Notes under the pieces: generated by a model | Database searches by the model: none | Told to the model about the DNA's origin: nothing | What the model saw: only the letters and a program-made list of their open reading frames with translations | Shown here: positions 37,301 to 48,174 of the stretch, in pieces | Layout of the letters: each line of letters opens with the position of its first letter | Position numbering within the stretch: the first letter of the stretch is position 1 | Assembly: GCF_002994745.2 (NCBI RefSeq) | Contig: NC_037089.1 | Span: 2,231,001-2,295,000 of the forward strand | Direction: 5' to 3' | DNA length: 64,000 nucleotides | Origin: Rosa chinensis | Taxonomy: Eukaryota; Streptophyta; Magnoliopsida; Rosales; Rosaceae | Translations under genes and position numbers: made by a program

Positions 37301-38236
37301 GATATCCCCTTGGATTCTTTGTAAGAACGGAATGAATATTTTGGGATCCTTTGCGTAGGACGGTCTCGGTCCTAATTTTTCAAAGGAACAGGCTTTGCAA
37401 AAAGAGCGAGGGGCCTTAGAAGCAACCAATGAGGATTTTGGTTGGGCCTGAGCGTCCGTAGCGCTATTAGAAGCAAAGTGTGTGACTACATCTCCCATTA
37501 TGGCGTTAGAGCCATGGAAATTGGTGTGTGTGGTGTCATGGCCACTAGGAGGAACAACCATGGCGTCATGCTCATGGTTGGCGCCATTAATGGCGTCATC
37601 ACATGGGACGTAGGCGGCCTTATGGCGCCCCAAGACGGCTGCAGCTCCAGATGCTGCAATTGTTGCTGTCTTACTAAGTCCTGGAATCAATTTTCGATTC
37701 TTGCTTCTTCTCACTCTGAAGAATGGATGTCCGTGTGAAGTCTTTAGTATACTGAGCATCATATCACGACCAGGATGTCCTAGTCGGTCATGCCAAAGCC
37801 AATATGTGTCTGAATCCAAGAGATCTTCTCTTATGATATTATTGGATTCAATAGGTTGAATTGTAGTGACATAAAGTCCACTAGATTGACACTTAAGCTT
37901 CTCTAAGATGCGCTTTCTTCCGCAATCATTAGAGGTAATGCAAAGGAATTCTATTCAGTTCTCACTATGCGTTTTCGCATGGAATCCGTTGGCTCTAATA
38001 TCTTTAAAGCTCAATAAGGTTTGATTCGCCTTAGGAGCGTAGAGAGCTTCAGTGACTTTAATCAAGGTGCCATTAGGCAAAAGGAATTGGGCCATTCCAT
38101 GTCCTTGAACTAAACTTGATGGCCCAGCCATCGTAGTCACAGATGAATATGTAGGCAACATCTCTAAGAATAATTGCCTATGTCGTAGAATGGTGTGCGT
38201 AGTCGCACTGTCCGCGAGACATTGAAGTTCATCCAT
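34346..38236 (-). pseudogene. Copia pol: protease, integrase, reverse transcriptase, RNase H, three stops
   Basis: One continuous minus-strand frame from 38236 to 34346, interrupted by stops at 37955 (TGA), 36779 (TAG) and 35690 (TAA). Order: retropepsin with LADSATTHTIL just after a start-like MDELQC; GAG-pre-integrase WLWHDRLGHPG; integrase core with GDICGPI, LDNAGEF and NGLAEAAIKRL giving the D, D, E residues; RT with YVDDMNIIG; RNase H with HKGRSQTGYVF and EDNAACIEQ. The three stops are nonsense changes in otherwise well-kept frame, with no indel. Pol is not in the same frame as gag. Confidence 0.93.
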
Positions 38237-38598
38237 TCCTAAAAGAAAAAGCTCGTAATTAAAAAGGAGTCACAAAGAAAAGAACTCAACTTTTATTAAT
38301 AAGCCAAACGGAATTACATCATCGTTTCTCTTAACCAAAGAAAATCTAATCCAATAAACTAGTTAATGCAAAACAATGGTAGTCGTCTAACTTCTTTCGG
38401 TAATTCCAATGTAAATGTGACCAGGTAAGTAGAGAGATGTCGGTGGAGCAAAGCTCGCTTAAGTACCACTTATCTCAAAACCTTTCTAGACATCACTTTT
38501 ACATCGAGTACGCCTACTTTGAAGAAAGACTAATATCATTGGCATCTACTACAAAAGTCATATGGCAATTGCCTACATCTCTTGGAAAATAAAAAGAC

Positions 38599-39723
38599 TT
38601 AATCAAAATCGCCAGTTTCTGGGTCTTGATCCTTGTAGTCTTCCACCCTTAGATCGAGATTCCCATCTTGATCTTCTTGTTCCATGTAATTTGCCTCCCT
38701 TGCTTCATGATACATCTTGTATGCGTTTGCAACATTCTGGGATGCAATACACTTCTTTGCCCAATGTCCACTTGATCCACATCTGAGACAAGCATCATTA
38801 TGGTCAGGTTCCCTTGATCGAGGCGCTCTGGGGGCGTTTTGTAGACGGTTATTGCCTTTGGTGGCGTTACCACCATAACCGGAGGCTTGGCCTCTCTCTC
38901 TCTTCACACGTTTACCTCCACGGTTCCATGCACGCCTATCTTGGCGATTTCCTTCCCCTTTAAGGGGAGAATATGGACCAGAACGTCCAGAATTATCCCT
39001 ACTCTTAGGGTTTCACTCCTTGCGTCCTCCCTTGGAGGCGCGACTATAATTAGACTCCGAAATTGACTTGGTTCCCACGGGTCTAGAGTTATAGTTCTTC
39101 ACAAGTATGTTGTCGTGCTTTTCAGCTACGTTCATGGCACCAATTAGCTCATGAAATCTTGTGATACGTCTAGCATTGACATCAATCCGATAGTTTCTGG
39201 CTATCATCAATGCAGAGAAGGGGAAGGTGGAGAGAGTCTTCTCGATCAACATCGTATCAGTTATGTTCTGTCCACAGAATTCCATCATAGACTTGATACG
39301 AAGTGCTTCTGAATTGTAGTCAAGTACAGACTTGAAATCACAGAAACGGAGGTTATGTCATCTCACTTCTAAGTCTGGAAGCAGGGAATCACGGACGTTG
39401 CCAAAACGCTGCTCGAGTTCCACCCATAGTTTTCTTGGGTCTTCCTCATTGAGGTACTCATTTTGGAGCGCGTCATTCATGTGCCTTGTCATGAGAATGA
39501 TGGATTTAGCTTCATTCGCCTCTCTCGTAGCTCTATTTGCTTCAAAAGCAGCAGCTTGTTGAGGAGTACATACGTCCTGACTTGGCTCTTGGATCGTACT
39601 TAGGATCCTATCAGCCTTAAGATGCTGGCGCACATCACGGACCCACTTGTGGTATCCTGCGCCTGTTGTCTCTAGTGGAGCGAAGCTCAACTTGTTCAGG
39701 TTACTTATCCTGAAAAACAACAA
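38599..39723 (-). pseudogene. Copia gag, two in-frame TGA stops
   Basis: Minus-strand frame from 39723 to 38599. The N-terminal capsid-like region (KWVRDVRQHLKADRIL, then RKLWVELEQRFG) is followed by a CCHC zinc knuckle, CLRCGSSGHWAKKC, near 38794-38753. TGA stops at 39358 and 39013 split the frame. Both fit CGA-to-TGA change, as expected at methylated CpG, but the parental codon is inferred. Gag binds and packages the element RNA. Confidence 0.88.
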
Positions 39724-40312
39724 GAAAATAGGGTTAGTTTCAGAGCGAAGAAGGCTACCATGAAAAACTATATAATTTCTGAGCGTAGTCGCTTCGAAGA
39801 AATTAGGGATTTTCTAAGCGTAGTCGCTTCTAAGAAAATCCGATTCCAAGAGGGGTTTTGGATTAGATCGAAACGACGATGTATGTGGTCGATCGTTTTC
39901 TTCTCAACAAACTCTAAGTTTGGAGGACTCTACAAGCTCTAAGCTTGGAGTGAGCACGAACCCCCACAGTTCGGCTATTGGTCTTCCCTACGAAGAAGAG
40001 AGGGGGGTAGAAGAAGGGATTTTGGAAGTCCCTGAGAAAAGAAGAAGAAATTGAAAAACTTCAAAAAATGGGAATTTTTAGAAAAGTTTACCTTGAAAAA
40101 TAGCCGGAAATCTTGACCGGAAAAAACTACTGTAGATGGCAGGAAAAGTGGCTGGAAACTGGTGGCCGGCGGTGGTGGCATGAGTTAGGCAGGTTGGTGC
40201 AGGGCAGTTGCGGAGGCGTGCGGGGCTTGTGCAGGGCTGCTGCAGGGGCTGTGCGAAGGGTGTGCAGGACCTGTCGACAGATGCTGCGCAGGGGCTCCGC
40301 AGATGTCTGTAG

Positions 40313-40412
40313 GTGTGTGCGGAGCTGTCGGCAGGGGCAGGCACTCGTCTCTGCAGGTATGTGCGGAGCTGTCGGCAGGTGTGTGCGGAGCTGTCGGTAG
40401 GTGTGCAGCTGC
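40313..40412. repeat. Minisatellite in copia leader
   Basis: Three to four copies of GTGTGCGGAGCTGTCGG with variable spacers, inside the GC-rich untranslated leader between the 5' LTR and gag. Open frames across it are not coding. Confidence 0.7.
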
Positions 40413-40630
40413 TCGGCAGGGCTCGCAGGGGAAGGCACAGGGCAGGCACAAGGCAGGGGCCGGTCCGATTTTTCCGACGGCCGGTTCAGGGGTTTTCCGG
40501 CCGGTTCCGGTGGTTCCGCCGCCGGTTCTGGGCTCCTTGGGATTAGGGCTTCATTGTGTGGGGCGGTGGTTGCAGGATTTTGAGGGCTACGAAATTAGGG
40601 TTTCAGGGTTAGAGACTCGTGCTGATAACG

Positions 40631-40848
40631 TGTTCTAGAGAAACTGAATTTAAGAGGAATTTGCTGTGTATTCTCATTGATAATAGGGGTCTCTTTATAT
40701 AGAGGATTACAATACATAGAATCTCAATCATACAAGGAAAGTAATTCTACATTGATTAGGATTCTAGATCCTTCAAATAAAATCCTATTACCACTAGGTC
40801 AAGTAACCTAGAGTTTGGGCTAAACACAAAATAGGTTTTCCTTGAACA
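40631..40848 (-). repeat. 5' LTR of copia element
   Basis: Partner of 33936-34153. In the minus orientation it is the promoter-bearing copy and is followed at 40630 downward by the presumed primer-binding site. Confidence 0.95.
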
Positions 40849-41265
40849 CTATCAACTATTTACACAAAATCAGTCTATCAACTTGGGTAGAGGGCCAGAG
40901 CACGTTACCCATGCATGATCCATGACTGGATCAACAACTGTTTATCATTAGGCCGCTGGACTTTGGAAAAGAGAAAAGGGCTACTTCTTGGGTCTGGGTT
41001 GGAAAGCCCTTATATAAAAATGTATGGGCTACTTCTTAGAGTTCATATGCCCATCACTTGTATAGAATATAGTTTTTATTTTTTTAATTTTTATTTTATT
41101 TTAGAAAATTACATATAAGTGTCATTTTGAAACTTATATTAGTCATAAGGCCACCTAAATTATTTTGTACACATAAGGTCACTTTGGGACCCAAAACCAT
41201 CAGCTCCTTTTTATGCTATACCCATTTTACCCTCAACTGTCTACCATTAAAATTTATGTTTTAGT

Positions 41266-41391
<126 letters not shown>

Positions 41392-41899
41392 CAGTAGGAT
41401 CCAAAAACAAGAATTCGAAGGCATGTAAGCCATTCCTTTCTTTGAGTTTGAGGCTTCTAATTCATCATCTAGGGTTTGAAGATCGATTCTGTCTCTTATC
41501 TCCATCTTCGATTCCTGATTTTGCTTCTATAATTGTTATCAAGTTTTTGTGATTGTTAATCTAAGTGATCAATGTTCGAAGTGATGAACTGAGTAGCATG
41601 TTTTTGAAAATTTCAATTCAAGTTCTATGTTTCTTTTTATTTCATTTCGGTTATGTTGCTTTGGTGGATATATTTCTGTTTCAATTTTGACTATTGAAAT
41701 AACTAATTGTGTTCCGTGGACAATTGACATATTGTTGAAAAAGCCACTGATACAATTGCGAATTGTTACTAATACACTACAGAAAGGCTGTTGTAATAGT
41801 TAAACAAACCTATGTACTGTGGATTGTTTGTGAGCTACTCTATGTAGTTTTCTTTTTGTGCTTTTGTTCAAATCAAAACTAGAAGCTGATTATCTAGTT

Positions 41900-42860
41900 G
41901 AAAGAGTGCTAGGTTCGCGGTACAACACATACTGATGTCTTTTGTTTTCATTAAAATACTTGCTTGTTCATATTTTTTGTATTACAAAATTCTCTTATTT
42001 ATCACATCAGGATGAATGGTAGTAGCTTTTATAACTATTCCAGCAGTCTTTTATAACTATGAGAATAGCTTTTTATACCTATGTCAGTAGTTTTTCAAGT
42101 TGTTGTAGGTAGCTTGTGTTTAGTAGTTTTTGTGTTTCTTTGTTTTTGAATTTTGAATTTTGTTTCTGACTATCTAGTTGGTAGAGTAGTAGGTTAGCAG
42201 TGCAACAACACACTATTGCCTTCAGTTTTCATTAAAATACTTTGTCATACATTTGTTCTTATGAAATTCTTTTACTTTTCACAATCAGTTGTTTTGTTCA
42301 AGACGTTTCTATAGCTATTCCAGTAGATAACTGTGATATCAGCTTTTTACATGTATGTCTGTAGTTTTTCAAATTGTTGTCAGTATATTTTCTGTTTCAC
42401 TTTGTTTCACAGTATATTTTCTGTTTCACTTTATTTTATTCATGATATACATATAGAATGTTACTGATATGAATTTTTGTGGATAACTGACATAATCCAA
42501 AAAGTTCAATTTGTTGTGGTTTATAAGGATCCATTAAGCTTGATTTCTGTTGTGAAGCCTTCATTGACCAAGAGGTCATTTAGTTGGCCAAAATCTGTTT
42601 GAATGAAGTATATATGCTGTAGAAAATGGAAAGGCAAGATCTATCATGTGTGTCGATGTCGTGTGGTGGAGCACCACAATAATAAACCATGTACTGCAAC
42701 TCAAACTGGCAGTAGCACACTTCAGAGTTAGAGTATATTAGTACAACAGTTGAAGTATTCTTGTATACCGTTGGTAGTAGCATTTTACAACATTAGCAAT
42801 AGCTTTCTAGATTGTTATGAAACTTCGTGATAATTTCAATGATGTTTAATGCAGTTTCCA
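41900..42860 (-). repeat. Degenerate CAGTAGCTTTT repeat array (left arm)
   Basis: Irregularly spaced copies of (C/T)AGTAGCTTTT-like words, for example near 42019, 42090, 42176 and 42773. They are the reverse complement of the core that dominates the right arm. Spacing varies and no single period fits. Confidence 0.6.
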
Positions 42861-43622
42861 AATAATGAGAATTATATTGGATGTTGTAGTTTTCTTGATC
42901 TGTAGTAGCACTTTGATCTTAGCCTTGTCCTTTACATCTCCAAATGATTGACTTTCAAGACATTATGCATTGTCTTTCCGTGCATTCATTTTTTGTATGT
43001 ATGGTTACTCATGAACAATATAACATCAATAACACTCTCAATACTTACTCTTTATCACTATAACTTCTATAAAACTAACAATATAGCGTCGACACAACTA
43101 TCATTTATCAATATGAACTTGGATCATATTATTTTTAATACTTAAAATTGGTATAATATTGACAATAACCTGGATAATAGCATTCTCAATATAACAATGA
43201 AAATAGACATCACTATCCATTTTATGGCTGAAATTGAAATAGAACATACATTGTAATGTCATTTGCAAATGTATCCAATAACCAACAAGGCAACAACATG
43301 ATATCTATTACCAACAATATTAAAGACTACTGCCAATACTTGAGAAATGTATTGTCTACATTACAAAAAACTATTGTCTACACTTTAAAAAGCTATTGGC
43401 AATACTTAGAAAGAATAAAACCATATTATCCTTGCTTTCCCCTTGTTCCTTTCTTTCCTCCTTTTAGAGTATTTTTTCCATTTATTAGGCCATACATGAA
43501 CCTTGTCTTAGACTGCCTTCCTTTTGTGCTATTTGATCTAATTGACTATTGAACTCCTTCTCTACAATTGGTTCTTCTTCAGCACTAGGAATGAGCTATA
43601 CCATTTTGCTTCTTTTTGTTGT

Positions 43623-44067
43623 TGTTTGAACCCAAAATGAATATTTTTTTCCCGATAAGGGGAACTCGAAGATATCCTGGCCAATATCTGTGGCCCAAGC
43701 TATTTATTTGCGATAAGTTCGAAATATATTGTTTAGAGGCTAAACAAAGCCCACTTGGAGATCAAGCGACAAATCTGGATATTCATTGATTTAGTATTAA
43801 TTATCAAATATTTGATAATTAAGGAGATGTGTTGGCTTGATTACCAAGTATTGTCCAAGAAAAGAGGATGTTGATGTGCAAGCTGCCACTGGTAATTGAA
43901 AATAGTTGGTCTACATTGATGGTCAGTAGTGGACGTGGGCTAGCCTCACTATGGATAGCAAATACGTTCGCAATCAAAACATTCGTGAAAGGATAGCGAA
44001 GCATGGCGCAAAAATCAAGTCTACACATATATATTGCAATTAAGTCTTGCTCGCGAAGGTCAATAAA

Positions 44068-44112
<45 letters not shown>

Positions 44113-45039
44113 TCAATTATGCAAACTGCATGAGTACGTGGCTATATATATATATGCATGCAAGAAATTAAGGATGGTTGGACGTACAACATAGAAGGAC
44201 ATAATCATCCTTGGTTACAATTAATATATATGGAAAACGTGCCCAGAAGTTGATTCCCAGAAGGCAACTATCTTGACTAGCTACAAATTAGCTACGTCCC
44301 AAAGGCAACTAATCTTGCCTAGAAGATTGCTACGACAGAGTTAATCTTTTATTGACTACAATAGTTATCAAAACTATTAAAAGTTTTGATTTGATTCAAG
44401 GCCAATAACTGTGGCCTAAAATATAGTATTTCATTCCTATTTGGAAAGAAAATCTACGAGCAGCCTATATATAGAGGCTAAAGACGACCAACAAAAACAC
44501 AGCCAACTCTCCAATTAATCTCTACGATTACCCAAGTCTCCCCGGAGCAACCTCTCTTACCGGTGACCACGTTCCAGTCCCAGTCTCCTAGAGAGCCGAC
44601 TGTCAGCGCCACCAAACCAACCCGGCAACCGTGCTTCCAGTCCTAGTCTCTCCAAGAGCTGACTGTTAGTGCTACTGCCACCGATACTACCAGCAAAGCA
44701 AGGGTAACACCCTCGTAACCCAGCGAAGCTAAAATCACGCTTTAGCAAAACCGGTGCTTTCTCCAACTTCCCAGTGATTGCTCTTCTTAGTCTACAACAC
44801 TAAGTGTCGATTTGGTGACGCGAAGAGATCACAACCAAAGCCCTTATCCGTAAGGCAAGAAGTCCTTTCTCGGAAGGCAGGAAAAGAGCCTTGTGACGAG
44901 ATTGGTGCTCTCCTCGTCCACAATGCTTGATTAAGAAGTCAGGTCAAGGGACGCCCTGACGACTGCACCCCACGGTGCTGGCACGCTCGAGCATTCAAAA
45001 GAGACAGTTTGTACCATACTGGATTTTTCGTGTCAGACA
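43623..45039 (+). mobile_element. Solo LTR (Ty3/gypsy-type), 1417 bp, TSD GTTGT
   Basis: Starts TGTTTGAACCC and ends CGTGTCAGACA (TG...CA), with perfect 5-bp duplications GTTGT at 43618-43622 and 45040-45044. It contains an (AT)n run at about 44070-44111 and a TATATATAGAGG promoter-like motif near 44467. There is no internal retrotransposon sequence, so it is the product of LTR-LTR recombination. About 330 bp of it resembles, in reverse complement, the fragment at 62068-62396. It splits the fold-back element. Confidence 0.85.
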
Positions 45040-45129
45040 GTTGTTGGTTTGCTCTCCTTATTTCTCTCTACAACCTCTTCTTCTTGAACAACAGCCATGT
45101 ATTGTGAAGAGACCTATACCACATAATAA

Positions 45130-46545
45130 GTGAAAACAGTGAGAAAAACTAACCATTAAAGCTATTGTCAAACTAAGAAAACTATTGTCAAGCAACACAG
45201 AAGTTATTGTTAAAGACTATAAAAGCTACTCCAACAAATTAGAATTGTCACTGTCAATTAACACAATAATCACAAAAGCTACTATCAAAAACTAGAAAAG
45301 CTACTGTCAAGCAACACAAAAGCTATTGTCAAGAAACACAAAAGCTACTATTGAAAACTCGCAAAGTTATTGCCAGGACACAAAAGTTAGTACCAAGCAA
45401 CACAAAAACTGTTGCCAAGGATCACAAGAGCTGTTATTGAAAACTTGAAAAGTTATTACCAAGCAACACAAAAGCTACTCCCAAAGAGTAAGAAGTTAGT
45501 ACCAAGAAACACAAAAGCTATTCAAGAGATTAGCAATGCTACTCGCAAAAATATAAAAAGCTACTAACAAACAGCATAAAAACTACTCCCAGAGACTAGG
45601 AATGATACTGATAAGAAAAAAGAAAAAATCTATTGCCAAGGATCAGTAAAGCTACTTTCAAAAATTAGGAAAGCAAAAGATAACAAACAAAGCTACTATT
45701 GAATATGAAAGCTACCGTGGAAGGCTACAAAAGATGAAAAGATACTCACAAAAACAACAAAAAAACTACTATAAAGGACCAAACAAGCTACAATGGAATA
45801 CTACTAAAGCTACTTCAACATGCCAAGATACAAAACGTACCACCAGAAAACAAAAGCCAGTAATGAGGTATTTCAAAGTTACATCTAATGAATAGGAAAG
45901 CAACTGTCAAATAACAAGAAGCTATTGTAATAGATATGTAAAGCTACTGTCAAAGAACCATAAAGCTATTGAGATAGAACTAGAAAGCTCTTGCTAAACA
46001 TGCAAGCTGGTAAGCCAAGTTGCTGTTAAAGATAAGCTGATGTCAAGCATCATGAAACATACTACCAAACATTCTAAAAGATACTTCAAAGCAAAACAAT
46101 CGCTACTGAGAAAGACTTCAAACCTACTAGCAACCAACATAAAATCTACTACCATAAATTGTGAATGTTACTGCCAAGAAACACAAAAGTTACAGCTAAT
46201 CTGTTTAAAAGCTACTACGAATGAATACGAAAATTACTGACAAAGAAAACAAAAGCGACTGCCAACTAGAGAAATACATACTGTCAACTAGAGAGAAAGC
46301 AACTGCCAACCAACCAAAAACCTACTCTCAACCAGAGAGATCGCTACTGTCAACCAATACAGAATCTACTTCTAACCATCAAAACAACTACTACAACAAC
46401 AGTAATCAAAGAAAGCTACATTCATCAACAAAACAATTCTTCTCGAAATTGAAAGAGAAAGTTACTCCAAACAAAGCTACTCCAAAGCAAATCGAAAGAG
46501 AAAGCTACTCCAGAATCAAAATCGAACACTCTCCATAATCAAAAT
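45130..46545 (+). repeat. Degenerate AAAGCTACTG(T/C)CAA repeat array (right arm)
   Basis: Dozens of imperfect units of roughly 20-30 bp with the core AAAGCTACT or AAAGCTATT, often followed by GTCAAGCAACACA. The array spans about 1.4 kb, and a weaker forward-oriented patch also occurs at 43260-43420. Open frames at 46040-46240 and 46221-46538 translate the repeats and are not thought to be genes. Confidence 0.75.
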
Positions 46546-46811
46546 CAAAATCAGAACAAATCGGAATGGTGAAGAAAAGCTCTCCAAACAAAGCTACTCC
46601 AAAGCAAAATCGGAACAAATCAGAATGGCTTACAACTCAATGACGTCGGACCATGGTGGAAGGTCGTGTCGCTGCGACGAGAGAGAGCGTGCGCCGGTGA
46701 CGAGGTCGAGATCGAGAGGTAGTTTTCAATTCAAAACCATCCGCCACGACGAGAAAGTGTCCCACCAATGAGAGAGAGCGCCAACGACGAGAGAATATGT
46801 GCGCCAGTGAC

Positions 46812-46845
<34 letters not shown>

Positions 46846-47040
46846 TTTCTGAAATTGAAATCGACCTAGATTGATACAATTGGGTCTGTTTAGAGAGAGT
46901 GGCAGAATTGTAAATTCTTTTATTTTTAATGTTCAAAATTTAATCCTATTTTGTATCTGATAGCCTTATGAAGGAAGAAAATATTGGGTGGCCCCCTTAG
47001 GCTAAAATAACACCTTAAAATGCACTTATATGTAATTAAC

Positions 47041-47418
47041 CCTTTTTTTTTTTTTTTTTTACCAAAACGTGAACTTATAACATATGAGTTCGTTTTCAAT
47101 TTTTTTTCTTTTTAAAATTGAATAGAGAATTAGGCGGTGTTTTCTTAATTTTCTATTCGACTAGGTTTTCATAATAATAATTCTTCATTAAAGCCTTAAT
47201 TACGAAGATTGACTCTTGCTAAAAATAAAAAATAAAAAATAAAAATAAAAATAAAAAATAAAAAAAGAAATTGGCATATAATCTTGCAAAATTTATAGAT
47301 GCATATGTCCGAGCTTTTTATCAAAAATCTTGAATTCTTGATGCATGTCACAATTCTGATTAAGTGTGTTTGTTTATTTATTGAAAGGAAGTGTGTTTAT
47401 TTTGTTAGACTTATCAGA

Positions 47419-47456
<38 letters not shown>

Positions 47457-47891
47457 GATAAGAGAGGCAAAAAAAACCTCCCTGCTCAAGAATACTGTAT
47501 ACCGTAAAAAAAGAGGCATTCATTTTGATGAAATGTTCTTGGAAGATCTTGAATAGTATTCCCTATATACACACACCCCCACCACATGCAGTATTTAATT
47601 AACATATCCTTGATATTCTTGCTTTTTGAGAAATAACATATCCTTGAGACCTTGATATGAAAAATACAAATTAAGTAAATGCTCTCTCAATCTCTTCACG
47701 TGCCCCATGTGCGGCCATTATTGACATGCAGATCAGATTCTCTCTTCCGTTCCTTCTCGTCGACATGAACAATTGGCAATTGAATGAATTTGATTAACAA
47801 AGAGCATATATATATGAATAAAACTATACAAATTAACCTAAACATGAATCGTAAGGACGACTGGAACTGATTTTATATTAATTACTTACTA
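47041..47891. other. AT-rich spacer with microsatellites
   Basis: T-run (47044-47060), (AAAAT)-type tract (about 47221-47265) and (AT)n (about 47419-47452). No gene seen. Open frame 47299-47556 crosses the (AT)n run and is rejected. Confidence 0.5.
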
Positions 47892-48174
47892 CATGCTGAT
47901 AAAGTAATTTAGGGTTCACATTCAAAACCAATTGGCAATGGATGGAGTGACCCAAATCCTTATAAACCTATAGGCAATGTCTCATTTTTTCCCATGTAGG
48001 ATGTATATATTCTCAACACACCCCCGCATGTGTGGCAAATTTTCAAGCCATACACGTGGACAACTTTTGGGTGACGTAGAGCCCGTGTGGCCGTTTGGCA
48101 TGCACACGTGGATAACCCGCTCTGATACCATGATAAAGTAATCTGGGGTTCACATCCAAAACCAATTGGCAATG

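Larger units (their letters stand above)
33931..40853 (-). mobile_element. Full-length Ty1/copia LTR retrotransposon (defective)
   Basis: The element is 33936-40848 (6913 bp), with 218-bp LTRs at 33936-34153 and 40631-40848. They begin TGTT and end AACA and differ at only two positions. The flanks TTATC (33931-33935) and CTATC (40849-40853) match at 4 of 5 bases, a probable target duplication. On the minus strand the polypurine tract ACAAGGGGGAG abuts the 3' LTR (34154-34164). After the 5' LTR the sequence reads CGTTATCAGCACGAG, not the usual initiator-Met site. Order gag, protease, integrase, RT, RNase H is that of copia. Gag carries two stops and pol three, so this copy cannot make its proteins. 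Confidence 0.95.

Noticed and set aside
40078..40638. Several overlapping frames on both strands in GC-rich DNA
   Set aside because: They lie in the untranslated leader of the copia element and translate its minisatellite.
46040..46538. Two open frames in the right repeat arm
   Set aside because: They translate the degenerate repeats, use different frames and show no domain.
45130..46545. CRISPR-like array of short repeats
   Set aside because: Plant nuclear DNA, and the repeats and spacings are irregular and degenerate.
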